DNA from: UBA2210 sp036825195 | GTDB taxonomy: Bacteria; Desulfobacterota; Syntrophia; Syntrophales; UBA2210 | NCBI GenBank assembly: GCA_036825195.1 | Contig: DAISYQ010000037.1 | Span: 1-32,689 of the forward strand | Direction of reading: 5' to 3' | DNA length: 32,689 nucleotides | Shown: in pieces, positions 23,158 to 32,053 of the stretch | How the letters are laid out: every line of letters starts with the position of its first letter | Numbering within the stretch: position 1 is the first letter of the stretch | Notes under the pieces: model-generated | The model's input: the letters and a program-made list of their open reading frames with translations, nothing else | Told to the model about the DNA's origin: nothing | The model's database searches: none | Position numbers and translations under genes: made by a program

Positions 23158-23889
23158 ATGAGAAAGATTGACCTGATAGAAATGTTCCTCAGGTCTCTGT
23201 TTGTTCAATCTTCATGGAATTTCAAAAGAAAGCAGAATGTCGGTTTTGCCTATTCTTTAATCCCTCTGGCGAAACGGTTTGGAGAGAACACGGTTCGGAT
23301 TTCAGGATTGCTGACACGACATATACGATCGTTCAATTCCCACCCATATCTGACGGGAACGATCATAGGTTCCATAGCTCGGTTGGAAGAATCTTCTGAA
23401 GATGACAATTGTACGGATGCGCTTCGTCTCAAGGAGACCCTGATGGGTCCATACGCGGCAATCGGTGATCCCTTTTTCTGGGGAGGACTCAAGCCCCTTG
23501 CTTCTGTCGCCGGAGTTATTCTTGCGGTTGGGGGAATGCTTATAGCACCACTGGTACTTCTGCTGTTGTATAATACTATCCATGTATGGATACGTTTGAA
23601 AGGTTTCATTGAAGGTTATCGGGATGGAAAGGGTGGAATCAGATTCCTGAGCGCGATAAATCTACCCGGGAAAACCAGAATATTGAAGTGGATTACAACT
23701 TTCTTACTCGCACTTTTGTGTGCAGTTTTTGTACATATCTCGATCCCGCAGATGAATTTCCCCTGGGAGATCATGGCGGGAGGGGCATTCGCTCTCATTC
23801 TTATATGTTTTTGGTTGATAGGCAGGGGCATATCTTTTCTGACGATACTGTATGGGGTTGTTGCACTCGCATGTGTGATAACGGAGTAA
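23158..23889 (+). CDS. PTS mannose-family IID component
   Basis: This 243-aa membrane protein belongs to the IID (AgaD/ManZ) family that, with IIC, carries sugars across the membrane. The family core is RSLFVQSSWNFKRKQNVGFA, NSHPYLTGTIIGSIARLEE, and MGPYAAIGDPFFWGGLKPL. Three or four hydrophobic helices follow (about 117-140, 176-193, 201-218, 226-241). AAAGGAG lies about 9 nt before ATG 23158. No IIA, IIB or IIC gene lies next to it here; HPr and EI follow at once. Incomplete mannose-type systems of this kind occur in Desulfobacterota, where they are suspected of regulatory roles rather than transport. Confidence 0.9.
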   Translation: MRKIDLIEMFLRSLFVQSSWNFKRKQNVGFAYSLIPLAKRFGENTVRISGLLTRHIRSFNSHPYLTGTIIGSIARLEESSEDDNCTDALRLKETLMGPYAAIGDPFFWGGLKPLASVAGVILAVGGMLIAPLVLLLLYNTIHVWIRLKGFIEGYRDGKGGIRFLSAINLPGKTRILKWITTFLLALLCAVFVHISIPQMNFPWEIMAGGAFALILICFWLIGRGISFLTILYGVVALACVITE

Positions 23890-23890
23890 G

Positions 23891-24160
23891 ATGAAGACAA
23901 TAAAGACGTTCGTATTAAAAAATAAACTGGGAATGCATGCGAGGGCTGCTGCAAAGATAGTTAACATATCGAGTAGATATCATTCCAGGGTGTTTCTTGA
24001 GAGAGATGGGAGCAAGATTAACGGTAAAAGTATTCTGGATATATTGACCCTTGCATGTCCCATGGGAAGTCGCATAACGGTTGAAGTCGACGGAGTGGAT
24101 GCGGATGATGTCATGAAGGAACTCGAAGAGCTCATAGAAAATAAGTTCGGAGAAGAATAA
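23891..24160 (+). CDS. ptsH: Phosphocarrier protein HPr
   Basis: This 89-aa cytoplasmic protein relays phosphate from EI to EII domains. The active-site His16 lies in LGMHARAAAKIV, and Ser47 in KINGKSILDIL corresponds to the regulatory Ser46 targeted by HPr kinase. The start ATG 23891 has GGAG five bases upstream and lies 1 nt after the IID stop. The stop abuts the EI gene, so IID, HPr and EI form one operon. Confidence 0.96.
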   Translation: MKTIKTFVLKNKLGMHARAAAKIVNISSRYHSRVFLERDGSKINGKSILDILTLACPMGSRITVEVDGVDADDVMKELEELIENKFGEE

Positions 24161-25945
24161 TTGAACGAGCATGAACTAAAGACGACTACTGCCCTAAAGG
24201 GCATCGGCGTATCTCCCGGCATAGTGATCGGGAGCGCCTATATCTTGAACCGTAAAGATGTTACGGAGACCCTCTTTAAATTGAGTAGTGACGAGGCTGT
24301 CTCCAGAGAAATAAAACGGTTCAAGAAAGCTCTCAAAAATTCGCGGCAGGAGTTGCTGGACATTCAAACAGATCTGAAAGATCGCAAGGGGATAGGATCA
24401 ATCTTCGTCGATGTCCATATCATGATACTCGATGACAGGGCCTTTACCACGGATATCGTAAAGAACATACGGAAGCATGGTGTAAATGCGGAATGGGCAC
24501 TGAAGATGACAATTGCCCGGCAGAGGGAGATATTCGATAAGATAGAGGATGAATATCTCCGAGAGCGTATCAGAGATGTAGAGCAAGTTGGACAGAGGAT
24601 CTTGAGGAATCTGTCCGGGAAGGCGCATGAGAGAGTTTCTGATATTGAAGGAGAAGTGGTCATTATCGCCAAAGACCTCTCGCCCGCCGATACGGTTCAG
24701 ATGTCGACCCGTAAGATTTTGGGTTTTGCCACGGATATGGGAGGGAAAACTTCTCATACCGCGATCGTAGCAAAATCGATAGGGATCCCCGCGGTTGTAG
24801 GACTTGAAAGGATTACCGGAGAGGTGAGCACCGGTGATTCCATCATCGTTGACGGTACTGCCGGTGTTGTCATTATTCATCCTGACCCGGAGGTTATAAA
24901 AAGATACGAGGATAAAAAGAGACACTACCTCGCAATGGAAAAAGACATGCTCAAGGGTGCCCACCTTCCTGCGAAGACGATAGACGGTCATGGTGTGGGT
25001 GTAGGGGCGAACATTGAGTTTGTCGAAGAGATTCCTTCGGCAGTGTTTCACGGGGCAAACGGAGTGGGGCTGTACCGGACGGAGTTTATCTATATCAACA
25101 GGGAGCAGCTTCCTACCGAAGAAGAACATTTCTCCATTTATAAGAAGGTCATTGAGGGTGATGGGATCAAATGGGCAACGATCAGGACCTTTGATTTGGG
25201 GGGGGACAAGTTCGTCTCCGATGCCGGACTGGCGGAAGAGATGAATCCGGTGATGGGCTTACGGGCAATACGATTCTGTCTGCAGGAGGTTGAACTCTTC
25301 AAGGTGCAGTTGCGGGCCATCCTTCGTGCCAGTATCTACGGCAATACCGGGATCCTGCTTCCCATGATTTCAGGGGTGAAGGAGATTATGGATGCCAGGA
25401 GGATCATTGAAGAGGTGAAGGGCGAACTGATATCCGAAGGAATTCCCATCGATGAACATATAAAGATCGGCGTCATGATCGAAGTTCCGTCCGCGGTGAT
25501 CATGGCGGAGCAGCTGGCCGAGAAGGCGGATTTTTTCAGTATCGGTACCAATGATCTGATACAGTACGCCCTTGCGATCGACAGGGTGAACGAACGGGTT
25601 ACCTACCTGTATGAGCCACTCCATCCCGCTATCTTGAGAATGCTCAAGCAGGTGGTAGAGGCGGGACACAACGCCGGGATAAAAGTTGCCATGTGCGGCG
25701 AGATGGCCGGCGATCCCCTCTGTACGCCAATTCTGCTCGGTCTTGAACTTGACGGGCTCAGTATGACACCTCTGGCGATACCCCGGGTGAAGAAGATTAT
25801 TCGCAAGTCGACGGTCAGTGAATCGAAGGAACTGTTGAAAAAAGTGATGACCTTTCCCACTGCCCGAGAGATCGAAGAATATGTAAGAGATTACATGGTG
25901 CAAAGATTCCCGGAATGTTGCCCGGTTGACTGGCAGACAACATAG
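24161..25945 (+). CDS. ptsI: Phosphoenolpyruvate-protein phosphotransferase (Enzyme I)
   Basis: Enzyme I takes phosphate from phosphoenolpyruvate and passes it to HPr. Of the 594 residues, the N-terminal half holds the phospho-histidine H199 in GGKTSHTAIVAKSIGIPAVVG, and the C-terminal PEP-binding barrel contains FFSIGTNDLIQYALAIDRVN and VAMCGEMAGDP with the catalytic Cys. Start TTG 24161 follows directly on the HPr stop, with GGAGAA six bases upstream; the nearby ATG 24171 is out of frame. It belongs to the IID-HPr-EI operon and is 43 nt before plsB. Confidence 0.97.
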   Translation: MNEHELKTTTALKGIGVSPGIVIGSAYILNRKDVTETLFKLSSDEAVSREIKRFKKALKNSRQELLDIQTDLKDRKGIGSIFVDVHIMILDDRAFTTDIVKNIRKHGVNAEWALKMTIARQREIFDKIEDEYLRERIRDVEQVGQRILRNLSGKAHERVSDIEGEVVIIAKDLSPADTVQMSTRKILGFATDMGGKTSHTAIVAKSIGIPAVVGLERITGEVSTGDSIIVDGTAGVVIIHPDPEVIKRYEDKKRHYLAMEKDMLKGAHLPAKTIDGHGVGVGANIEFVEEIPSAVFHGANGVGLYRTEFIYINREQLPTEEEHFSIYKKVIEGDGIKWATIRTFDLGGDKFVSDAGLAEEMNPVMGLRAIRFCLQEVELFKVQLRAILRASIYGNTGILLPMISGVKEIMDARRIIEEVKGELISEGIPIDEHIKIGVMIEVPSAVIMAEQLAEKADFFSIGTNDLIQYALAIDRVNERVTYLYEPLHPAILRMLKQVVEAGHNAGIKVAMCGEMAGDPLCTPILLGLELDGLSMTPLAIPRVKKIIRKSTVSESKELLKKVMTFPTAREIEEYVRDYMVQRFPECCPVDWQTT

Positions 25946-25988
25946 ACTCTGTTTTTGAATCCGTATGCGGGGGGAATGAAGCGATAGT

Positions 25989-28595
25989 ATGACACTCAAA
26001 TCGGGATGGGAATCGATCGGCAGGCAGATAGGGGAATATTACAGCGGCTTCTTGTATGAAGAGAAATGGTCCCCGCTGTTTCGATTGCTCAATACAACCC
26101 TGTCCAAGGTAAAGGCAGACGAGGAAGGTCTGGAACGCCTGAAGGATCTTTCAAAAGAGGGAGTTGTCGTATATGCCCTGAAAAACAAGAGTCAGTTGAA
26201 CTGCCTAATACTCAGAAACATACTGACCAGAGGAGGCATTGAAAAGGCTGTGTACTGTCACGGAATCAACATGATCCTCTGGCAGCCCTTCAGATATGCC
26301 CTTAAATCGATCACATCGCGGTTTTTCCATAACCCTTTCCGGAATGACTACCTGAAACGAATAACGGAAAACAAAAAGAGTTCCATCGTATATCTCCGTG
26401 GTTCGGAGGTCATTGGCGACAAGAATGCAGGAGACCCTCTCGGGCAGTTGATTGATGCACAACGGGATATGGATGTCCCGATCTTTCTTGTTCCGCAGCT
26501 TGTCGCGTACGGGCGCAGGAGGGAACGAAAGGACAAGAGCCTTGCAGCCCTGCTGTTCGGTGAGACCGAAAATCCCGGAATGCTGCAGAGATTGGTAACC
26601 TTTCTCAGGCACTATTCGAAGGCCTTTGTCGTATCTTCGGAACCCGTGAACCTCTTGGAGTTTCTTGAGCACAACAGCGGGAGTTCCAGAGAAACCATCA
26701 GCTATCACTTGAGACGGGAACTCATAGACCGAATCGACGAGGAGAAGAGGGCGATTGTCGGGCCTGTCCTCAAGTCAAGAGAAGAAATCGTCGGCATGAC
26801 CCTGAGAGATCCGATGCTTGTGAAGTTTATGGAAGAGATGGCCGCGACCGGAAAGGAGGGACACGGTACGGTCGTGGGGAAGGCCAGAAAATATCTGTTT
26901 GAGATAGCTGCGGGATACAACGACACGTACGTGGGCTTCATGGATAGAATCCTTACCTGGTTGTGGAATGATATCTACGATGGCGTTGTTATCGACAAAG
27001 AAGGTCTTGCGAAGATGAGAGATATCTCGAAGAAGATGCCCTTTGTCGTCATACCGTGTCACCGCAGCCACATAGATTATCTCCTGATTTCTTACGTTTT
27101 TTACTATAACAACATACAACTCCCCTTTATTGCCGCGGGAACCAATCTCCTCTTCTGGCCCATGGGGCATATATTCAGAAATCTGGGAGCCTTCTTTATC
27201 AGAAGGACTATCGGAGGCAAGGCCCTTTACGGTGAAGTGCTTGCCAAATATGTCAAGACGCTCCTGGAAGAGGGTTTGCCTATAGAGTTCTTTATTGAAG
27301 GCGGAAGAAGCCGCACCGGCAAGATGGTTATGCCGAAATATGGATTACTTTCGATGATAATGCAGGCATACCGGGAGGCGAGTTTCGATAACCTGGCACT
27401 GGTCCCGATCTTCATAGGGTATGACAAGGTGATAGAAGAGAAATCCTATCTGCGGGAACTTGGGGGTGCCAGCAAAGAGAAAGAAAAGATCCGGGACCTG
27501 ATAAAGAGCAGAAAGGTTCTCAGAAAACGGTACGGTCGGGTATATATGAATGTGGGGGAACCGATGCTGTTACAGCCATACCTTGCTTCGCTCGATGTCC
27601 CTATTGAAGATATGACAACAACGGAGCGGCGGATTCTCTACAGGAGGATGGGGTATGAGATTGTCAATGAAATAAATAAGGTGTCCGTTGTATCCCCCTC
27701 CTCCTTGGTAGCAGCCGGGCTTTTATGTCACTACCGGAGAGGAATATCGCACGATGACCTGATGGATATCCTGAGCGAACTTCTGGATTACCTTGTCAGC
27801 AGGGAAGCAAGGATATCGTCCACCCTTATTGCCAACAGAGAAAAGGCGTTGAATGATGCCTTGGGGATGTTTGAATCAGCTGGCCTGATATCGAAAATGG
27901 GACCGGAAGAGGAAGACGAAGAGGATGAGTTCGAAGAGACGATCTACACGGTGGACGAGGATAAGAGACTGAATCTCGAATATTATAAGAACAATATACT
28001 CCATTTCTTTGTTTCACTTTCTTTTATGTCCATCTCGGTTCTCTCCGATGGCAGCAACAGGATCGCTCTTTCCGAGGTGATGGAAGACTACCGTTTTTTC
28101 AAAGAGCTGTTCATGGACGAATTTATCTATGACAACAAGATCGATGACCGTGAGGAGATACAGAGGGTTGTATCGTACGCGCATGACAGAGGCATGTTGG
28201 TACTCCATGACCATGACGATGGATCGACTTCTATAGAGGTGACCGGTAAGGGGAGGGCATCTCTCCAGTCCTTTGGGGGGCTCATACATAATTATCTCGA
28301 GTCGTACTGGGTTGTCTCCAGAGGCTGCGCCTATCTGAAAAACAGGGTGAGGCAGGAGAAGGATCTTATACGAAAGGTGCAGAAGCTTGGCACAAAGATG
28401 TATAAGAAGGGGGAAATATCAAAGGCGGAGGCCCTTTCCCAAGAGAATTACAAAAATGCCCTGAAGTATTTTATTGAAAGCGGCGCTATAGCCGTGTCCG
28501 GGAACAAGGGAGATAAGGGGGGGGTATTCCTTTCTCTGGAAGATAGAAACCTGCTGGAATCCCTCAGGCGCAGGCTCTTCAAGTTTATGATGTAA
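25989..28595 (+). CDS. plsB: Glycerol-3-phosphate 1-O-acyltransferase
   Basis: This 868-aa membrane-associated enzyme makes 1-acyl-glycerol-3-phosphate, the first step of phospholipid synthesis. The four acyltransferase blocks are clear: H358-RSHID363 (HRSHIDYLL), GAFFIRRTIGG (400-410), FFIEGGRSRTGK (434-445) and LVPIFIGYDKV (471-481). The N-terminal 340 residues and the C-terminal half match the large PlsB type, although an acidic tract (PEEEDEEDEFEE) interrupts the C-terminal part. ATG 25989 has GGGGGGAA upstream at a long distance of about 13 nt. It may be co-transcribed with the PTS genes. It converges on eno. Confidence 0.94.
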   Translation: MTLKSGWESIGRQIGEYYSGFLYEEKWSPLFRLLNTTLSKVKADEEGLERLKDLSKEGVVVYALKNKSQLNCLILRNILTRGGIEKAVYCHGINMILWQPFRYALKSITSRFFHNPFRNDYLKRITENKKSSIVYLRGSEVIGDKNAGDPLGQLIDAQRDMDVPIFLVPQLVAYGRRRERKDKSLAALLFGETENPGMLQRLVTFLRHYSKAFVVSSEPVNLLEFLEHNSGSSRETISYHLRRELIDRIDEEKRAIVGPVLKSREEIVGMTLRDPMLVKFMEEMAATGKEGHGTVVGKARKYLFEIAAGYNDTYVGFMDRILTWLWNDIYDGVVIDKEGLAKMRDISKKMPFVVIPCHRSHIDYLLISYVFYYNNIQLPFIAAGTNLLFWPMGHIFRNLGAFFIRRTIGGKALYGEVLAKYVKTLLEEGLPIEFFIEGGRSRTGKMVMPKYGLLSMIMQAYREASFDNLALVPIFIGYDKVIEEKSYLRELGGASKEKEKIRDLIKSRKVLRKRYGRVYMNVGEPMLLQPYLASLDVPIEDMTTTERRILYRRMGYEIVNEINKVSVVSPSSLVAAGLLCHYRRGISHDDLMDILSELLDYLVSREARISSTLIANREKALNDALGMFESAGLISKMGPEEEDEEDEFEETIYTVDEDKRLNLEYYKNNILHFFVSLSFMSISVLSDGSNRIALSEVMEDYRFFKELFMDEFIYDNKIDDREEIQRVVSYAHDRGMLVLHDHDDGSTSIEVTGKGRASLQSFGGLIHNYLESYWVVSRGCAYLKNRVRQEKDLIRKVQKLGTKMYKKGEISKAEALSQENYKNALKYFIESGAIAVSGNKGDKGGVFLSLEDRNLLESLRRRLFKFMM

Positions 28596-28603
28596 CAACC
28601 GGA

Positions 28604-28657
28604 GAGACAAATAGACTGAAGGCCCTGTCGGTTTTCCACCTTCAGCCTACCTGTCTC
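28604..28657. terminator. Long interrupted stem-loop between convergent plsB and eno
   Basis: GAGACA-AA-TAG-A-CTGAAGG pairs with CCTTCAG-C-CTA-CC-TGTCTC, giving 16 pairs in three blocks separated by symmetric 2x2 and 1x1 mismatches, with a 16-nt loop. There is no T tract, so it is probably a two-way transcription end or transcript-stabilising structure rather than a textbook terminator. Confidence 0.5.
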
Positions 28658-28675
28658 TACCCGCAGTTTATCTAC

Positions 28676-29962
28676 CTATCGTATGCTGTAGAAGGCACCC
28701 TTTCCTCTGTACACGGACTGGTCTCCCAGTTCTTCCTCTATCCTGATGAGTTGATTGTACTTTGCGAGCCGCTCACTCCTTGAGACGGAGCCGCTCTTGA
28801 TCTGTCCGCAGTTCATCGCAACGGCAACATCGGCCATGAAGGTATCTTCCGTCTCTCCTGATCGATGGGATACAACGGTGGTATACCCCGCTTCCTTCGC
28901 CCGTTCAATGGTTTCGAAGGTTTCTGTTACCGTTCCTATCTGGTTGAGTTTGATCAGGATGGAGTTGGCCACCCCTAGGGAGATACCTTTCTCGAGCCGT
29001 TCCCTGTTTGTGACGAATATATCATCACCGACGATCTGAATACGTGTTCCCAACGTGTCTGTCATGAGCTTCCATCCATCCCAGTCATCTTCTGCCAGGC
29101 CGTCTTCGATCGATATGATCGGGTATTGTTCAACCAGGGTGCTGTAAAAGGCAATAAGTTCTTCGGATGTCTTAACGGGGTTTTTCTCTGCCGAGAGCGT
29201 ATATTTTCCTTCCCGGTAGAATGAACTTGCGGCCGCGTCGATGGCGATGCACATATCGCTCCCCGGTGCATATCCGCTTTTTTCGATGGCCTTCATGATA
29301 AGCTGGAGGGCCTCCTCATTTGATTTCAGATTGGGGGCGAATCCGCCTTCATCTCCCACTGCCGTACTATATCCCTTTGATCGGAGAACGGCCTTGAGAT
29401 GATGAAAGACCTCGCTGCACATTCTGATTCCCTCTCTGAAATCAGGGGCTCCGACGGGCATAATCATAAATTCCTGTATGTCCACGTTATTGTCGGCGTG
29501 CTGCCCGCCATTCAGGATGTTGGTCATGGGGACGGGTATGTCTTTGGCTAAAACACCCCCAAGGTAGCGGTACAGAGGGAGTCCGGTTGCCTCCGCGGCC
29601 GCTCTGGCACAGGCGAGCGAGACGCCCAGCATGGCGTTGGCTCCGAGAGAACTTCGGTTATCCGTTCCATCCAGTGCGATCATGGTGCGGTCGATCTCTC
29701 TCTGCATGAGACAGTCCATGCCGATAATCTCGGGACCTATCTTGTAGGTTACATTTTCAACGGCCTTTTCGACGCCTTTCCCCAGATACCGTTCGCTGTC
29801 GTTATCACGAAGCTCAAGCTTCTCGTGTTCACCCGTTGATGCTCCCGATGGAACAGATGCCCTGCCTGTTATATCCGAGCTGAGGGTTACCTCCGCCTCT
29901 ACGGTGGGATTTCCCCTTGAATCAAGAATCTCTCTTGCGTATACATCGATAATCTCTGTCAT
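28676..29962 (-). CDS. eno: Enolase
   Basis: This glycolytic lyase interconverts 2-phosphoglycerate and phosphoenolpyruvate, so it supplies the PEP used by Enzyme I encoded nearby. Family motifs are intact: EILDSRGNPTVEAEVTL, SGASTGEHEKLELRD, LNGGQHADNNVDIQEFMIMP, SIEDGLAEDDWDGW and ILIKLNQIGTVTETFE with the catalytic Lys, then VVSHRSGETEDTFMADVAVA. The 428-aa length is normal. The start at 29962 (MTEIIDVYAREIL) has GAGGAG upstream; the ORF's earlier ATG 29989 adds nine residues without homology. A -10-like TATAAG lies upstream at 30025-30030. Confidence 0.97.
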   Translation of the reverse strand: MTEIIDVYAREILDSRGNPTVEAEVTLSSDITGRASVPSGASTGEHEKLELRDNDSERYLGKGVEKAVENVTYKIGPEIIGMDCLMQREIDRTMIALDGTDNRSSLGANAMLGVSLACARAAAEATGLPLYRYLGGVLAKDIPVPMTNILNGGQHADNNVDIQEFMIMPVGAPDFREGIRMCSEVFHHLKAVLRSKGYSTAVGDEGGFAPNLKSNEEALQLIMKAIEKSGYAPGSDMCIAIDAAASSFYREGKYTLSAEKNPVKTSEELIAFYSTLVEQYPIISIEDGLAEDDWDGWKLMTDTLGTRIQIVGDDIFVTNRERLEKGISLGVANSILIKLNQIGTVTETFETIERAKEAGYTTVVSHRSGETEDTFMADVAVAMNCGQIKSGSVSRSERLAKYNQLIRIEEELGDQSVYRGKGAFYSIR

Positions 29963-30024
29963 GGCTGTTCTCCTCTTTGATAATTTCACGAAAGGCGAGA
30001 AGTGTCCCCTTCTGTTCGATCTCT

Positions 30025-30053
30025 CTTATACTGATGTGAATGGATTTTCAAGA
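30025..30053 (-). promoter_or_regulatory. Possible eno promoter
   Basis: On the minus strand, TATAAG (30025-30030) is preceded by TCTTGA at 17 nt or TTGAAA at 15 nt. Neither -35 choice is ideal. It lies 63 nt upstream of the eno ATG and downstream of the hairpin that closes the ATPase operon, so a separate eno promoter is plausible. Confidence 0.4.
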
Positions 30054-30118
30054 CAAGAATGCCGTGGAGTTGTTATATCGATCACCACGGTTGTCCCACG
30101 TGTTTTTATGGTGGTTAG

Positions 30119-30159
30119 CCGTGTCCGGCAATCTCCAGGATGCAGATTGCCGAACACGG
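30119..30159 (-). terminator. Stem-loop at the end of the V/A-ATPase operon
   Basis: CCGTGTCCGGCAATCT and AGATTGCCGAACACGG are 16-nt arms with one C-A mismatch around a 9-nt loop. It begins 5 nt beyond the stop of the H/G-like gene on the minus strand. No U run follows, so it may be a processing or stability hairpin rather than a classical terminator. Confidence 0.5.
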
Positions 30160-30163
30160 ATTA

Positions 30164-30475
30164 TCAACGAAGTCCCCGTACGTGATCCGCCATTACATGC
30201 GAGAATGCGTCTATCTTTGTGGCAACCTTTGATGTGATTCGTTTGGATGTCTCTCTTGATTTTTCTATCTCTTGTTTTGCTTTTTCCTCGGCCTCGGAGA
30301 TAATTCTCCCGCGTTCGTTTTCGACTTCATCCATGGATTCCTCGGACGACAGGATCTCCCTGGCCTTTTTGTTGGCATCCTCCAGGATGTCTCGTGCGTC
30401 CGCACGGGCTTTCTCTATCAACTGCTCAGCTTCACTTTCTATCTTTTGTATCGTGTCACGTATTTCTGTCGGCAT
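30164..30475 (-). CDS. V/A-type ATPase subunit H/G-like coiled-coil protein
   Basis: This 103-aa protein is almost wholly helical and rich in Ala, Glu and Lys: IRDTIQKIESEAEQLIEKAR, EDANKKAREIL and ISEAEEKAKQEIEKSRE. Such long coiled coils typify the peripheral stalk subunit H (also called G or NtpF) of archaeal and bacterial V/A-type ATPases. It is in a V/A-ATPase gene cluster, which supports the call, but other coiled-coil proteins would look alike. GGGAGG lies before ATG 30475, making that start preferable to 30508. It is the last gene before the operon-end hairpin. Confidence 0.6.
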   Translation of the reverse strand: MPTEIRDTIQKIESEAEQLIEKARADARDILEDANKKAREILSSEESMDEVENERGRIISEAEEKAKQEIEKSRETSKRITSKVATKIDAFSHVMADHVRGLR

Positions 30476-30488
30476 AGCAGCCTCCCTG

Positions 30489-30929
30489 CTATTTCTCAAA
30501 TTCACCATACTGTTGGGTCACTATGTAAATTCCGTGGTCGAATATTCGTATGGTTTTGTTAATCGTTTCAACCGCCTGGTGGTGATCGATGGGTGTAAGG
30601 AAAGGAGCCTGAAAATCGGCATAGAGCCACATGTGTCTTCTCATCATGATGAGGCCATAGAGGGTTTCGTGCAGAGGGAACCCATTATTGTAACTCACTT
30701 CAGCGTACTCCGAAAAATACTCACGCACCTCGGTATAGGGCTTCTCACTATAGTACATCTTGATCAGGTTTTTGTAAAAATGAATGGCCCGCTTGATACA
30801 GTCGCTCTGCGGCACGTTTCTGAATGACGGTGTCCGGGGGTTCTGTCGTACGGCCTTGCACCACTGCAGGGCGATTTCCTCCTTGTGATTTTCCAGAACG
30901 TTGATCAGTCTGTCAGCAAATACTTTCAT
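30489..30929 (-). CDS. RsbRD_N-like (RsbR/globin-like sensor) protein
   Basis: This 146-aa helical protein resembles the RsbRD N-terminal domain: FADRLINVLENHKEEIALQW, then FYKNLIKMYYSEKPYTEVRE, FSEYAEVSYNNGFPLHETLY and GLIMMRRHMWLYADFQ. The domain has a non-heme globin-like fold used for sensing in stress-response complexes. No STAS or other output domain follows, so the protein is just the sensor fold. AAGGAGGTG precedes ATG 30929. It lies inside a V/A-ATPase operon between the DUF61 and coiled-coil genes, which suggests a role in regulating or assembling that ATPase; this is inference. Confidence 0.65.
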   Translation of the reverse strand: MKVFADRLINVLENHKEEIALQWCKAVRQNPRTPSFRNVPQSDCIKRAIHFYKNLIKMYYSEKPYTEVREYFSEYAEVSYNNGFPLHETLYGLIMMRRHMWLYADFQAPFLTPIDHHQAVETINKTIRIFDHGIYIVTQQYGEFEK

Positions 30930-30968
30930 GATGCACCTCCTTGTGTCAGTTAAGTTTTGTCATACTGG

Positions 30969-31397
30969 TTATGTAGTGAAGACGTACTGTGTGGATGTCT
31001 TCAATACGTTTCTCAGTACTTGTAACTGCGGCCTGTATATCGGTATCATATCCGATGTGCAGGTCATGGGCATCTCCAGAATTCTTGAAAATATCTTTGC
31101 TTCAACCCCCGTTTTTGATCGTACAGCCATACCTCCTTCTGCAGATCCTACCTCTATGATAATCGGTAACAGCAGCATCTGCTTTTCAGTATTGTTTAAT
31201 ATTTCAGACAAGTATTCAAGTTCTTTCTTCTTAAAGAAGTGGGTACTTCCATCACCGCATTCCACATGGGGATGGCCTTCCTCGAGAAGTTCGGTGAGAG
31301 TCTTGCGCTTCCGAGGTAAATGGGCATTGAGCGTTTTCAGATCGTTTTTCAGACAGGTTTCAAACATCCTGTCTGGTGCTGGAGTATCAATAGGCAT
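30969..31397 (-). CDS. DUF61 family protein (archaeal UPF0216 type)
   Basis: This 142-aa protein matches the DUF61 family known mainly from Archaea: LNAHLPRKRKTLTELLEEG, then VECGDGSTHFFKKKELEYLS, LLPIIIEVGSAEGG and GVEAKIFSRIL. No function is known. It overlaps the end of the subunit D gene by 11 nt, so it is translated with it. Because A-type ATPases are archaeal-like, the presence of an archaeal-type gene here suggests the operon was acquired from Archaea or shared with an archaeal lineage. The start ATG 31397 has GAGAAG upstream; ATG 31367 is an alternative. Confidence 0.72.
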   Translation of the reverse strand: MPIDTPAPDRMFETCLKNDLKTLNAHLPRKRKTLTELLEEGHPHVECGDGSTHFFKKKELEYLSEILNNTEKQMLLLPIIIEVGSAEGGMAVRSKTGVEAKIFSRILEMPMTCTSDMIPIYRPQLQVLRNVLKTSTQYVFTT

Positions 31398-32037
31398 ACG
31401 CTTCTCTCTTTTCGATCAACATCTTTACGTATTTAAGCCGGGCAATTTCTTCACGATCCCGCTCCTCGAACTTCATAGTCAGGTATTTTATAGTGGTATC
31501 GAGCCCGGGTATGACAATATGTTCAAGGGCGTTGTTGATCCTCTTTACTTTGTTAATCTCCGTTCCCAAGAGTTCCAGAGAGTTCTGAAGTTCTGCCAGT
31601 CCTATGACGGCCTTCAGACTTTCCCGGGAGAGGGTAGTACTGTTATCTATGAATGAGGATGTGTCGGGCGTGTTTCCCATGACAACATTGAAGGCATCCG
31701 TCCCTTCCATTTCAAAGACAGGCAGCCTTACCCCTGCCACATTGCGTGTGGCGGTACATATCTTAGGTGCCATATCGGATGCGAGAAGTTCCCTTTCCAG
31801 GAATGCGTACCCGTGGTATCCCGTGGTAATACTGAGAGCCTTATAGGTCTCCCTGAAATTCGCGAGCAGTTTCTCCTTGGCGGAAGCGCATTCCTTGACG
31901 GTATCGAGAAACTCCATAATCAGGATAGAGAGCCTGTCCTTGACGATCTTCTGGATCCTCATGGCGAGCTTCAGGCGGCGTTTCAGGCGTGCAAGCTCAA
32001 TCTTGGTTGGCCGTGTTACCTGTACCTTTGTTGACAT
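31387..32037 (-). CDS. V/A-type ATP synthase subunit D
   Basis: This 216-aa subunit forms the central rotor shaft of V/A-type ATPases. The N-terminal coiled coil starts VQVTRPTKIELARLKRRLKL, and the C-terminal helix has INKVKRINNALEHIVIPGLD followed by TIKYLTMKFEERDREEIARL, both diagnostic. AGAGGAGTG precedes ATG 32037. The gene lies 16 nt after subunit B and overlaps the DUF61 gene, so the order B-D-DUF61 is tightly coupled. Confidence 0.95.
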   Translation of the reverse strand: MSTKVQVTRPTKIELARLKRRLKLAMRIQKIVKDRLSILIMEFLDTVKECASAKEKLLANFRETYKALSITTGYHGYAFLERELLASDMAPKICTATRNVAGVRLPVFEMEGTDAFNVVMGNTPDTSSFIDNSTTLSRESLKAVIGLAELQNSLELLGTEINKVKRINNALEHIVIPGLDTTIKYLTMKFEERDREEIARLKYVKMLIEKREAYAY

Positions 32038-32053
32038 GACACTCCTCTCTTGT

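Noticed and set aside
24398..25129. 243-aa minus-strand ORF opposite ptsI
   Set aside because: It is antisense to a diagnostic Enzyme I sequence, with no independent support.
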